A DNA stretch of 64,000 bases from assembly GCA_030374765.1 (NCBI GenBank), contig JARGXX010000090.1, positions 186,001-250,000 on the forward strand, given 5' to 3'. The stretch is from Agarophyton chilense. Its lineage: Eukaryota; Rhodophyta; Florideophyceae; Gracilariales; Gracilariaceae. Positions within the stretch are counted from its first letter, which is position 1; every line of letters starts with the position of its first letter. Below, piece by piece: positions 38,208 to 47,759 of the stretch. The notes under the pieces were generated by a model that ran no database searches, was not told the DNA's origin, and worked only from the letters and a program-made list of their open reading frames with translations. A program made the translations under genes and the position numbers.

Positions 38208-39095
38208 ATGACAAACGCCGTTTATAGCATCGTTTCAAGTTCTTTAGAAAATGTGAATACACCGAATCCTTACTCTTCTTCCACTGCGATAAGGATATTT
38301 CAGTTCATTGCATGCACGATAATGGTGATGGCGGCACTGTTCGGCCCAGCAGCCTTTCAGAGGAGCCTGAAAATCGCCCGTCCACAATGGTTTGTTCGCA
38401 AAGGCTCTGACTTCAAGATCGTGACTCTGGTATTCAATCATACAGCTCGGTGGGATTCAAAAATGGTATCTCATAATTGCGCCATGCTCTCTCGCTCAAA
38501 CTACCCCTATCATATTCACGTTGACAACACCTCGTATCCATTCTGCGAACGGTGTAAATGCATTCGATTTGTTCCAAAGATGTGCACTTGTCCACATCCG
38601 AGCACCGAGAACTGTGCACTGTGCGAGAAGCTACACTTTCTAATACGTTCTCTGGAAGAGTACAAGGAATTAGTGTTTTTGGATTCTGACCTGATTCTTG
38701 TTCGTGACGACTTTGTGGAGCGTTTGCGTTCAAGAACAGGTCACTTTGACTTCCTCGCCGCGTATGGGTTTGACAGTCCATGTAAGAAACGATATGGAAC
38801 GCCATTTAATTCAGGTTTGATGTTCATCAGGGCTCTGCCAAAAGTGAACTATTCGGAGATGGTGCAGATGATGTGGGATATGAGCAATAACAATGACCAG
38901 AACGTGATTTCAAGGTTTATTCACGAGCAGTATGCGAATTGGGACACTCTATCATTGCGATGGCATTGTCGGTACTTGCACAAGGAAGGATATGACATTC
39001 CTCCCGAGCAGTGTTACACTTTCCATGGACGCTCTTTGTCTTTAGAACGGTTCTTGAACAGGACGAATTCTTCTTTGCTTGACACTTGGGATTAA
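38208..39095 (+). CDS. Type II membrane glycosyltransferase (GT-A, DXD) with a Cys-rich insert
   Basis: A 295-residue protein. A single membrane span at about 27-48 near the N-terminus gives the Golgi type II layout. The lumenal domain has a GT-A nucleotide-sugar pattern: FKIVTLVFNHT strand, LVFLDSDLILV with the metal-binding Asp159-x-Asp161, TPFNSGLMFIR (198-207) and NNNDQNVISRF (227-237). Between the first strand and the DXD lies an unusual run of seven cysteines (113, 116, 118, 126, 128, 136, 139) that could bind zinc or form disulfides. Donor and acceptor cannot be read from the sequence. Start context CAAGATGAC is good. Confidence 0.8.
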   Translation: MTNAVYSIVSSSLENVNTPNPYSSSTAIRIFQFIACTIMVMAALFGPAAFQRSLKIARPQWFVRKGSDFKIVTLVFNHTARWDSKMVSHNCAMLSRSNYPYHIHVDNTSYPFCERCKCIRFVPKMCTCPHPSTENCALCEKLHFLIRSLEEYKELVFLDSDLILVRDDFVERLRSRTGHFDFLAAYGFDSPCKKRYGTPFNSGLMFIRALPKVNYSEMVQMMWDMSNNNDQNVISRFIHEQYANWDTLSLRWHCRYLHKEGYDIPPEQCYTFHGRSLSLERFLNRTNSSLLDTWD

Positions 39096-39295
39096 GTGTG
39101 AGTGAAAACTCCGCGTACAAACTACATCCTCTTGTTCTCTGGCTCCACGAGGTAGCAATTGCTCACCCTTATCCATCTTCGCGCAGTAAATCAAACATAG
39201 CTCCGCATATTTTTGAAGTAATGAAAAAAAGGCCCGGTGAAGGGGTCAGTAATTAGTTAGCAAGTTGTCAACACTGCGCTGCGATTTCTGTGCGG

Positions 39296-39304
39296 TATAT
39301 AAAG
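39296..39304 (+). promoter_or_regulatory. Possible TATA box for the 39585 gene
   Basis: TATATAAAG within GTGCGGTATATAAAGGAT, about 280 bp before the ATG of the next gene. A good match to the consensus, but the start site is not known. Confidence 0.4.
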
Positions 39305-39584
39305 GATTGCTAACGGTACCGTTGGTAATGCAGGGTTGGTTTTCAAAACATTTTCGGGAGCGGACGTGAATTTTTCAGTATTCCCCAACTCTTTTGAAAA
39401 GCCATAAATTTGGCGCAGTGGTTCCAAGTCAAATAACACACGTGGCGGTCTATCTCCTTTATGGAGACGTTGTGAACGGACAACTTTCGAGCTGGGAACA
39501 CCGTGCCGAACCGGCTCACAGCTGCGCCTTGCGAAACAATGCGACCATCTCTATCTTTGAAGCCTTCATTCGCAGCTCGGTATC

Positions 39585-42278
39585 ATGCAGCCGCTTACCT
39601 CCGATAGCGAGCTCGACCTCACCCCCTCCCCGGCCTTCATTTCAGACCTATACCTGCGTTCTCCCCACATGCGGAGGGTATACGCCTCACTGCGAGATGC
39701 CTCCATTCCCATATCGCCCCCCTCGTCTTCGTCCTCGTCATCTTCCTCTGATGGTCCCCACTCCCCACCGCACTCCCCCGTTCCTGAGCTTTTTGCCGAC
39801 GCGAGTGAGCGGCCTAAAACTTGCGCTGTTGAAGTTGCACCGCCGTCGGATGACCAGCTTGGATTACGGTCGCCTGTTGCTGTAGCTATCGATGACATCC
39901 CTGATTTGATCAAACCGCTCGCGTTGGCGCTTTGGAAGGCGCCTGATGTTTCTATCGTTCACGGTTATACACGCTCGCAAGTTGCTACTGCACTGGCACA
40001 CGCTTTTAACTTGCATCGTGCATCTGGCGCTGCACGTGCTGTGTTAATCGTTCCGCGCACTGCTTCAAGCGCTAAAGTGTGGCAGAAAGAGCTCACTTGC
40101 GCTCTTGACGAGGTCAAAGTCACTACTTTGCGGAATGCGCGCGCGCCACGAATCGCTTGTCTCAACTCCTTGCGCATGGAGCAATCACCTGGGGTTGTGA
40201 TCCTCGCAGATAAATCCTTGAAAGACACAGGCAGTTGGAATCAGATGCAACAAGCGATCAGAGAAAACCGAGTTGTCAACACGTGGGATATTGTTATTTC
40301 AGAGTCTCGAGGAGGCGATACTACTTTAAACCTTTATCATTCTCCTTTTCGTTTGGTGGCTGATAAGAAAGCTCGGGCGGGCATGTTCGTCATGTGCTCC
40401 GATGATCCTGCTCGCCTACGCAGGGAAAAGTTTTCAAGACACGCTGTTCGCGATTTTGTTCAATCCGAGCTTTCTTTGTCGTGTTCGACCGAAGAATCGA
40501 TTTGGATCAGTCCTGCTTCGATTGGAAACGGCAAGAGTGGCAAACTCCCAAATTTGTTGAACGAACCAGCCAGGTCGCAACCCAAGGCCACTCCACCAAA
40601 GCTCGACCACTTGCAACGCACAGCTGATCAGCTGGTTTTGGAGTTTAGAACAACTCCGCCATTATATAAGCGATCGCCAGTGGAGCATAGTAGGGAACGC
40701 AATTTGCTTGACTTAGCGCGTCATGATGTGCCAAAACAAATTATTCGGAACGAGAAAGTATCTCGAAGCCTTTCACTGCCTCTGAGTACTTCACGTCTAC
40801 GAGAAGGAGATTTACCTGGACCACTCTTCTTGCAGGAGAATAGCAAATCAACTCACGTCAAACGAGAATCCCGTCGGAGCGCCGAATTGAAAACAAGGAA
40901 ACGAGGATCACCCTTTCAAGATGTATCCACGATACGATCACGGTTTTCTCGAACCGAAAGACGGCCATCGTTCAGCGATGCGCGATCAAATCGGAGCTAT
41001 AGAGAACGCTCCGTGAGCGTTGTTGAACTCTTGGATAGTGAGGAATCAGAAGACGAATGGCATACGCCACCAAGTCAGCTGGTTATGCCCCCTTTTTTTT
41101 CGGACAGTGAAGGGAACAGAAAAAATTCGAATGATGAAGAATGGAAGACTGCATTTACCTCGCACACAAAGTCGAGAATAAGCCCGAGTCACAACATCGC
41201 AAGCCGAACCAAAAGTCGCAAGGCTCGACGCTCGAGTGACCGCGGTATGCGAAACAGAAATCCTCAGGGCTCTGAATTCACTTTTTCCGATCGCTCGACG
41301 GTAAATCCATCGCCTCCACTGGTTTCCGGCCTCGATAGTCCGGAAACTCATCCCACCCTGTGCGTTCTTGAGAGCGAAGGGAGTACAGTAGATGCGGTCA
41401 AGGAGTACGAGAGGCAAAGCATTAGCCGTAAAAACGTGTTGCGAATGCAAAGGGCTTCAACAGAGAGGTTGTTCGGAAAGAGAGCCGATCCTCATAGGTC
41501 ATTGAGCGCTGAGAAGTGGCTTGATACAGAGGAGACAACAACTCCTATTATCTTCCCGGATGAAATCTCACAACAGCGCGAACGCGGTCGCATCGCTTCA
41601 ACTCGACGAAATGACGGAATTGAAACACCGAATGTGAGTCGGAACATATCATTCGTTGAAATTCCGGATAGTGACATAGAAATAATCGATATCGACGCGG
41701 AAGTGATCGATTTGTGCTCAGATGAAGACATTGCCTCATTTCATGGGTTGTCTTCCACCCGAAACGTAGAGTCGAAAAGTTGGGGACCACGGAATGTGCA
41801 ACAGTCAAAAGATCTCAACAACCATGACGCAGCCAAGGGAAATGGTCGGCAAGTTTCCACGGGTCGTTCAAACGGCTGCATTGCGAATGCTGAACCATTT
41901 GATGAGGAGCATAGTGAAGGTTCTTCTCTCATATTGACAGGTGTGGCGAAATTCAATCCCCATCCGTATTCTTTGACGGAACCTGAAAGGCGGAAGTACA
42001 ATGCATGGCTAAAACGGGCAAGACGGGCTGAGTCTCGAGGGCCTGAGGGATATGATGCGGCAATCAAGCTTTACACAAAGTGTCTTCAGTTATGTGATGA
42101 AGATGACTACCTTACTAATCGGATTCTCTCCCTGTCTCATGAAAACGGCATTCTTCTCAGGACGGACTTTAAAGAAATCGAAGAAGCCTCACGATTATCA
42201 CGAATATCAAGTAGACCACACCCCCCGAGGCGTCGCTTAAGACGTATGTGTAGCAGTAGTACAGACTGTAGTGGTTAG
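39585..42278 (+). CDS. Large protein with a degenerate SNF2-like domain, SUMO-interaction motifs and a C-terminal TPR
   Basis: An 897-residue intronless frame. Residues about 105-285 follow the order of a SNF2/ERCC6-type helicase N-lobe but without catalytic residues: SIVHGYTRSQVATAL in the P-loop position, RAVLIVPRTASSAKVWQKEL (Ia), GVVILADKSL, WDIVISESRGG where WDxVIxDEAH is expected, and a following strand (MFVMCSDD). The middle 450 residues are charged and low-complexity. Two acidic hydrophobic clusters look like SUMO-interaction motifs (VVELLDSEESEDE and VIDLCSDED). A TPR-like helix pair lies at about 803-860 (YDAAIKLYTKCLQLCDEDDYLTNRI). ERCC6L/PICH also combines TPR, SNF2 and SIMs. I infer a non-catalytic chromatin protein; no C-lobe is visible. 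Confidence 0.6.
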   Translation: MQPLTSDSELDLTPSPAFISDLYLRSPHMRRVYASLRDASIPISPPSSSSSSSSSDGPHSPPHSPVPELFADASERPKTCAVEVAPPSDDQLGLRSPVAVAIDDIPDLIKPLALALWKAPDVSIVHGYTRSQVATALAHAFNLHRASGAARAVLIVPRTASSAKVWQKELTCALDEVKVTTLRNARAPRIACLNSLRMEQSPGVVILADKSLKDTGSWNQMQQAIRENRVVNTWDIVISESRGGDTTLNLYHSPFRLVADKKARAGMFVMCSDDPARLRREKFSRHAVRDFVQSELSLSCSTEESIWISPASIGNGKSGKLPNLLNEPARSQPKATPPKLDHLQRTADQLVLEFRTTPPLYKRSPVEHSRERNLLDLARHDVPKQIIRNEKVSRSLSLPLSTSRLREGDLPGPLFLQENSKSTHVKRESRRSAELKTRKRGSPFQDVSTIRSRFSRTERRPSFSDARSNRSYRERSVSVVELLDSEESEDEWHTPPSQLVMPPFFSDSEGNRKNSNDEEWKTAFTSHTKSRISPSHNIASRTKSRKARRSSDRGMRNRNPQGSEFTFSDRSTVNPSPPLVSGLDSPETHPTLCVLESEGSTVDAVKEYERQSISRKNVLRMQRASTERLFGKRADPHRSLSAEKWLDTEETTTPIIFPDEISQQRERGRIASTRRNDGIETPNVSRNISFVEIPDSDIEIIDIDAEVIDLCSDEDIASFHGLSSTRNVESKSWGPRNVQQSKDLNNHDAAKGNGRQVSTGRSNGCIANAEPFDEEHSEGSSLILTGVAKFNPHPYSLTEPERRKYNAWLKRARRAESRGPEGYDAAIKLYTKCLQLCDEDDYLTNRILSLSHENGILLRTDFKEIEEASRLSRISSRPHPPRRRLRRMCSSSTDCSG

Positions 42279-42913
42279 ATCTATCGTTAGTGTTGTGCAT
42301 TCCGCTGGTCAAATTTGCACCGCACCAATGAAAGAAGACGAAATCGCATCAAATTTTGCTGCAATGAGGCCGGGTTTGGTGATCTGAAGGGACATTCATG
42401 GATCCATCCAACCCACCAAACCATTAGCCAAATTCAGTCCTGAAACTCGTATCTATCCATTGAAGTTTGAACTGGAAGCTCAAGAAGGCTTATCCCGCCT
42501 GTGTTACGTCCCATATCACCTTTCTCTGCAATACGCTTCTCATCAAGAGACGTACACGCCGCACAAAGTATTCCCGCTCAAGTTTCTCTCGCACGAAATT
42601 CTCGTACCTACGTGGGAGCGAATCCCTTTTTATCACCCTTTTTATCCAGGTTCTGTAGCTTCAACAGTGCGTTAGCCTTCGTAACTCAGTTCCGGTTGAG
42701 CATGGTCCAGGCACTCGTGGTCCACGTGGATGTACGAAGGGTAATAAGCGAACAAAAAGCAAAAAGTATCCCCGTGCTTTCTTCACTCTTGCGTACTTTG
42801 AGGACAGTGCTACCAATCCAGTCACTCAACGCTTCACCCCAACAAACTGGTTTTATGGATTCAAAAGATGAATACAGTCACTATGTGCGAGAAAGTGACA
42901 TCTTCTTTACGTT
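42279..42913. other. Intergenic between convergent genes
   Basis: 635 bp between the tail of the SNF2-like gene and the tail of the YchF gene. Overlapping plus-strand frames up to 138 codons (42501-42917) have no motif and run into the YchF 3' end, so I do not call them. Confidence 0.4.
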
Positions 42914-44239
42914 TTAAACGTTAAATCGAAAAAGCATAACATCGCCATCCTTAACTTCGTATTCCTTCCCTTCGGATCTCATAATTCCTTTCTCTTTGGC
43001 TATCTTTTCACTTCCGCAAAGGCACAGGTCTTTATAAGATATGGTCTCCGCGCGAATGAAGCCTCTTTCAAAGTCGTTGTGAATCACTCCCGCAGCTTGC
43101 GGAGCTTTCATTCCTTTTCGTATCGTCCACGCTTTTGTCTCGCTCTTCCCGCTCGTGAAATAAGTCTGCAGGCCCAAAAGTTCATAAGTAGCTCGTACTA
43201 GAGCTCTTAAACCACAATCATCTTCTTTCACTCCTAAAGCCTCAAGAAATTCGGTTCGCTCATGACGATCTAAACTTACCAACTCCGACTCCACTTGAGC
43301 AGAAACAACTATTACACTAGATTTTTCTCCTTCTGCATATCGTCTCACCTCTTGAACATACGAGTTTCCTTCTGCTAATTCCCCATCACAAACGTTTGCA
43401 GCATATATTACTGGTTTCAAAGTTAACAGGCCAAGCGGTTTCAACGACTCCAGTTCCTCATCTGTAAGATCTACGCTTCTGGCAGCTCGCCCTTCGTCTA
43501 ATGCAACGGCAACTTTATCCAAAGCCGAAACCTCGTGCTGAGATGCTTCGCCACGTCCACGCTTTGACTTCACTTTTGTCTGGCGTTTCTCTACTTGCGC
43601 CATATCTGCCATAGCGAGTTCTAGATTAATGGTCTCGATATCACGGACAGGGTCGACAGAACCGCTGACGTGAATGACGTCCTCGTCCTCAAAACAACGA
43701 ACGACGTGTACAACTGCATCACATTCTCGAATGTTGGCTAGGAACTTGTTTCCTAGCCCTTCCCCATCCGCTGCTCCTTTCACTAGTCCAGCTACGTCGA
43801 CTACCTCCACAGTCGCTGGAACTACTCGGTCGCTATCACTCAGCTTTGCAAGAACATGTAAACGGTCATCCGGCACGACAGCTATTCCAACATTCGGCTC
43901 AATTGTACAAAACGGAAAGTTTGCTGCCTGCGCTGCGGCGTTCTCCACGAGTGCATTGAACAAAGTAGACTTCCCAACGTTTGGAAGCCCAACGATGGCG
44001 CTGTTCAGTTTCATGCTGGGGCGAGGTGCTCTGGTCCATCGAGAAAAGTATCGAACTTGAAGAGGAACGGTTCTCTTGATAAAGCTCCCTCTCTGCCTAA
44101 GAGCCTGGCGGGTCGAGAATTGACGTTTTGCGCAGGTCAAACGGGGTGATATTCTCATTTTGCAAGCAGAAATAACGTTGACAACACAATAGCCGTGTGC
44201 AAACGCCATGGTGAACATCGATTTCGAAAACAAAGACAC
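42914..44239 (-). CDS. YchF/OLA1-type GTPase with an organelle targeting leader
   Basis: The longest frame is 441 residues; starts at Met11 or Met28 are also possible. YchF proteins are normally about 360-400 residues, and the family core begins here at [16 protein letters not shown] (residue 76). The preceding Arg/Ser-rich, acid-free stretch ([16 protein letters not shown]...) looks like a mitochondrial or plastid presequence. Motifs: P-loop GLPNVGKS (84-91), switch [11 protein letters not shown] (148-156), a YAANV block (279-283) in place of NKxD as usual in YchF, and a C-terminal TGS domain (about 357-440) with [13 protein letters not shown]. The family hydrolyses ATP or GTP and binds ribosomes. 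It is probably the organellar paralogue. Confidence 0.92.
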   Translation of the reverse strand: MSLFSKSMFTMAFAHGYCVVNVISACKMRISPRLTCAKRQFSTRQALRQRGSFIKRTVPLQVRYFSRWTRAPRPSMKLNSAIVGLPNVGKSTLFNALVENAAAQAANFPFCTIEPNVGIAVVPDDRLHVLAKLSDSDRVVPATVEVVDVAGLVKGAADGEGLGNKFLANIRECDAVVHVVRCFEDEDVIHVSGSVDPVRDIETINLELAMADMAQVEKRQTKVKSKRGRGEASQHEVSALDKVAVALDEGRAARSVDLTDEELESLKPLGLLTLKPVIYAANVCDGELAEGNSYVQEVRRYAEGEKSSVIVVSAQVESELVSLDRHERTEFLEALGVKEDDCGLRALVRATYELLGLQTYFTSGKSETKAWTIRKGMKAPQAAGVIHNDFERGFIRAETISYKDLCLCGSEKIAKEKGIMRSEGKEYEVKDGDVMLFRFNV

Positions 44240-44691
44240 TGAAATGCGTACACAGCTACAAACCGTATCGTCCTCGATTCTCCAGATCAGGAGGATAGAT
44301 CAGTACCCACGCTGGGGAAGAAAAAACAAGCACTTCCTTGACAAAATACAGAGCACAGTCCTTTCCAAGCTATCCTTCCAAAAGGTTTCAGTTTGAGTAA
44401 GTAGACACAATCAAACAAGATTTCACGAGTTTGTCATAGAAAATCAAAAACTGGTGGATCGCTTGCACTCAAGATCATAGGTTATGTACTTATTGCTGCA
44501 CAAGCCATTTTCAAATGTTTTACGAAGTAAAAACAAATCTCCACCGCAAATGGTTGATCTCGATTTCAAAGCAAGTGAGTGCATTTGTCACCCTAGGAAC
44601 CCTTGCACATCAGTTTCGAAGAAACGGAAACTTACGCGGTTTAGCGCTGAGTGAATGACTTGCAAATCTTCGAAGAATCCGAGCGACGAGC

Positions 44692-45786
44692 ATGGGCCAG
44701 AGTGCCGCGACCCCTCAACCTGAGGCCGAACGAGTCGTTGTCATGGGATTTATACCGTCATTTCATCTTTATGAGCGAAGAAGTTCTTTCCATCGAAGTC
44801 CTACTAAGCGAGCAAGGTTTGCCATGTGTGCTAAATCACAAAAGGTATCTCCTTTCGAATTGCGAGAATACGAACGATATTTAAAACAAGTTGCCAAGAC
44901 AAGTCCACCTCCGTATCTTGATGGTCTGCTCCACGTGCTTTCAAAGTTAAACGCGAACCTTGTGCCTCCGTCGAAACGCACAGATCTTCATCCATTCCTC
45001 ATTCCTTTAACCTTTGATGAAGAATCTGTGGTTACAACAGGTCTCTTGCGATGGCCAACTGCTCCAGATGAAATGGAACTACCGGTAGTTCAGTCATCCG
45101 CTGGCGATCAATCCCTGAGGCTAATAGCACCAAGCGCCAAATCCTTTGTCACAAGAAGAATTGCATCGATGGACTTCGCGGGCAAATACGAAGAAAGGGA
45201 CGCTATACGATCAGCCTGTTCTTTGGCCCTTGCATATCAGAACGGGGATGTAGACGCGTCGGGAGTTGGCCTGGAGCGGTTTTTAGTACTTAAAGTGGAA
45301 CCGTTTCCCGATATATATGAGGGCCTTGCGAGCTTCCATAAAGCGAAAGGTGATACGCAGTCTGCATTAGTTACTTGTGAACGCGCTGCAAACGTGCATC
45401 CAGGCTGGGGCCGTGCCCATGCGTTCCACGCCAACTTTCTTCTTCAATTGGGAAGAGATATGGAAGCTCGCGATGCAGCTCGATTCTGTTTGCAGATGCC
45501 CCTCTGGACTGTAGGTTCCTTTGAAACCGTGTTCCAAATGGCCAAGCTTGCAGGTTACAAAGATCCCGACAGTCTGCCCAAGATATACAAGAGACTGTAC
45601 GAAGACGAGAGAAAGGAGGAAATGGCAGACGGCAAATCCCCACAGCAAGTTGCGCTGGACAGAGCTGCATACTTGCTTGATGTTAGTTTTATCAACAACA
45701 CAGGTTGGGAGAGCATAAAAGATGACTTAGGAGCTCTTTACAACCAGGCAGAAATGTCAGATTTTGCGACTTTTGTTCGCTATTGA
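44692..45786 (+). CDS. TPR-containing protein, probably plastid-targeted
   Basis: A 364-residue protein. The first 45-50 residues are Ser/Arg-rich and resemble a transit peptide (start context GAGCATGGG). Residues about 50-150 contain FELREYERYLKQVAKTSPPPYLDGLL and an FLIPLTFDEE block. Residues about 160-270 contain helical repeats of TPR type (ERDAIRSACSLALAYQNG, YEGLASFHKAKGDTQSALVTCERAANVHPGWGRAHAFHANFLLQLGR). The C-terminus is helical and charged. TPRs mediate protein-protein contacts. I recall similar TPR proteins in plastids of plants and algae but cannot name the orthologue. It is divergent from YchF. Confidence 0.7.
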   Translation: MGQSAATPQPEAERVVVMGFIPSFHLYERRSSFHRSPTKRARFAMCAKSQKVSPFELREYERYLKQVAKTSPPPYLDGLLHVLSKLNANLVPPSKRTDLHPFLIPLTFDEESVVTTGLLRWPTAPDEMELPVVQSSAGDQSLRLIAPSAKSFVTRRIASMDFAGKYEERDAIRSACSLALAYQNGDVDASGVGLERFLVLKVEPFPDIYEGLASFHKAKGDTQSALVTCERAANVHPGWGRAHAFHANFLLQLGRDMEARDAARFCLQMPLWTVGSFETVFQMAKLAGYKDPDSLPKIYKRLYEDERKEEMADGKSPQQVALDRAAYLLDVSFINNTGWESIKDDLGALYNQAEMSDFATFVRY

Positions 45787-45827
45787 CCATAAACAATTCT
45801 CAAACCTTTGCAACGTATTTCTGGCCC

Positions 45828-46140
45828 CATGGACTATGTTGCTCAAGATACCCTCACCGAGGTCATCGACATGCATCATTCAAAAACTGTCGTGTCAGCT
45901 ACAGACGAATCCTGATTTCCAAACTTTCGTGTAACGGCGTCTTCGCAGCGCTCGAGGCCAGGACCTATGCTGCTCAAGATACCCTCACCGAGGTCATCGA
46001 TGTGCATTGTGCAAAAACTTTCGAGTCAGCTGCAGACGCATCCTAAATTCCAAACTTGCGCGTCGGCTGCAGACGCATCCTGAATTCCAAACTTGCGTGT
46101 CAGCCGCAGACGCATCCCGGCATCTTCGCAGCGCTCGAGG
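45828..46140. repeat. Compound tandem repeat downstream of the TPR gene
   Basis: A unit of about 130 bp is present twice (45828-45957 and 45958-46140). Both contain GCTCAAGATACCCTCACCGA and end CTTCGCAGCGCTCGAGG. The second copy holds an internal 37-bp tandem repeat at 46025-46061, 46062-46098 and a partial copy 46099-46120 (core GCAGACGCATCC). No coding frame runs through it. Confidence 0.8.
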
Positions 46141-46849
46141 CGCTCTTCACTCCACGGCGATATGATTTCGACTTTCCTTTTCTTCTCCTCGTGCTGTCTG
46201 ACCAGACAATAACTACCACACCAACTCTTCGTTTGCGTTCTCGCCTTCAACCTTCATTCCCCTTCGTTCCTTTCGACTTTTCTCCAGTCCACTCTGCATG
46301 GTCTTTCGTTTTCGCCTAGCTTATCTGCTTCTAATCTGCGTCTCGTTGGTTTTGGATTTCCGCTTTTGTCTTCTTGCTGGGCAAAGAGTTGTTCTTGTGG
46401 AACAAGTCCAAGTCTTGCGTTCGTAGCTCTGTCATCCCTGCGTTCTGTTTCTAACACTGGGGTAGTGTCCATCTTTCTACTATTTGGTTCGCGGCAATCT
46501 TTCTTTGTGTGCCTCATAATCCTTGCAGCTTGCGTCGGGTGCTTCTGGTCGCTGTTATCTCGTTCTCTCATTGTTAATTACTACATTTGTTTTCGTCAGT
46601 CCTTGTTCCCAGCTGACACAACTTCTCGTTTCTCATTGTGCTCTTTCTTCTCTAGAGTGCTCGATTTCGTTCTGATCAGCATCCGTGTTTTGAGAAGCGT
46701 ATTTCGATCATTTCTCTTGAAACTTTCGTGCCTACCTCTTCAACACAACCTCGTTTGCCTATCTGCGCTTTCTGTGTTCCACTATTGTTCATTCCCTTCC
46801 ATTACTCTAATTCTTTGCTCAACAGCAGTCTTTCGGTTTTGCTATCAAG

Positions 46850-47413
46850 ATGATGGTGATCAAAGAGACGGAGTTTTCCGTGCTTGCGGTGCCCGATTCC
46901 TACACCCTAAATATTAGAAACAAGCGATCCAACAGGATTCGCCGCAAAAGATGCGTTCGTTCAGCACGGCTTTACCTTTCTCAATATATCACCCACGCAA
47001 TAATAATGGCTGCTTTCTTAAACCGCCCCGTACCTTCTCGAGTTGATCAGCATCATCTACAAGGCCACGCTCCTAACGTAAACCGTGAACTAACGCCACT
47101 ACGATCAGTAATTCACAAGGTTGGGAAGAAGAGAAGCGGTAATCGTCGTTCATCAATTCAAAAGGCTAAGAAACAACGGGAAAAATACAAGACCACTTCC
47201 TGCATGAATGATCTGGTTGAAGGAGTCGATAAAATGCATATCGGGTCTGCTCGACGTTGTGCTAATGATACGGTAACGAGCCCGAAAACATTATCTGGTT
47301 TGTCTGGGCTCATCGAAGCACTTGGGAAGCTCGATATTACCGGCCCGTCTGATTCTTTGCGGCTATCGGATAAGTCGATCTGCCTTCACCCTCAGAGACT
47401 CGGTATGCAGTGA
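46850..47413 (+). CDS. Hypothetical basic protein, 187 aa
   Basis: ATG in strong context (CAAGATGATGG) after a 500-bp T/C-rich leader. The product is basic, with clusters NKRSNRIRRKRCVRSAR and KKRSGNRRSSIQKAKKQR that could be nuclear or nucleolar localisation signals. A more neutral C-terminus follows (LSGLSGLIEALGKLDITG). No known domain is recognised. It is the last gene-like feature before the AT-rich repeat block. The T/C-rich leader is compatible with a real transcription unit, but coding status is uncertain. Confidence 0.45.
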   Translation: MMVIKETEFSVLAVPDSYTLNIRNKRSNRIRRKRCVRSARLYLSQYITHAIIMAAFLNRPVPSRVDQHHLQGHAPNVNRELTPLRSVIHKVGKKRSGNRRSSIQKAKKQREKYKTTSCMNDLVEGVDKMHIGSARRCANDTVTSPKTLSGLSGLIEALGKLDITGPSDSLRLSDKSICLHPQRLGMQ

Positions 47414-47543
47414 TTGTTCTGGCGACGTAGATCACGAAAGCTGGTAAAACAGCATACATTTTCAAGCTTAAACCGTCGTTTATGTTCGCCAGAAGACATT
47501 TCTTTCTCAAGTACAGTGTCAACCGCAGAGTTCTTTGCCCCGT

Positions 47544-47580
47544 GGGACAGGCACACCTTCATCTGCAATGTGCCTGTCCC
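47544..47580. other. Perfect 12-bp inverted repeat (hairpin)
   Basis: GGGACAGGCACA at 47544-47555 and TGTGCCTGTCCC at 47569-47580 form a perfect stem with a 13-nt loop. It lies about 130 bp past the hypothetical 187-aa gene and could be an RNA hairpin or the end of a small inverted-repeat element. Confidence 0.7.
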
Positions 47581-47703
47581 GCGAAAAAACCTTTCGCAGC
47601 GAAAGTGTGGGATGTTCACGGTCAGGTTGCGTAGAGCTCAAGTTGCGCAGGGGGAAGGGTCTCTACGAGGGGCGTTTAGTCATGTCTTGGCAGGCAGGCA
47701 TGC

Positions 47704-47723
47704 TGTCCACTGTACAGTGGACA
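47704..47723. other. Perfect 20-bp palindrome
   Basis: TGTCCACTGT joined directly to its reverse complement ACAGTGGACA. It marks the transition from gene-island DNA to the AT-rich block. Confidence 0.85.
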
Positions 47724-47759
47724 GATGGTAACTAGAATTTCTGAGTTGTGTAAAGTCCG

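Noticed and set aside
37825-38211. Overlapping 92-128-codon frames before the glycosyltransferase
   Set aside because: Poor start codons, competing frames and no domain; more likely leader or promoter DNA.
42501-42917. 138-codon plus-strand frame
   Set aside because: No motif and it runs into the 3' end of YchF; other overlapping frames are equally open.
46366-46917. 183-codon hydrophobic frame
   Set aside because: It is encoded by a T/C-rich leader, rich in Ser, Leu and Phe as such DNA dictates, and overlaps the better-supported ORF at 46850.
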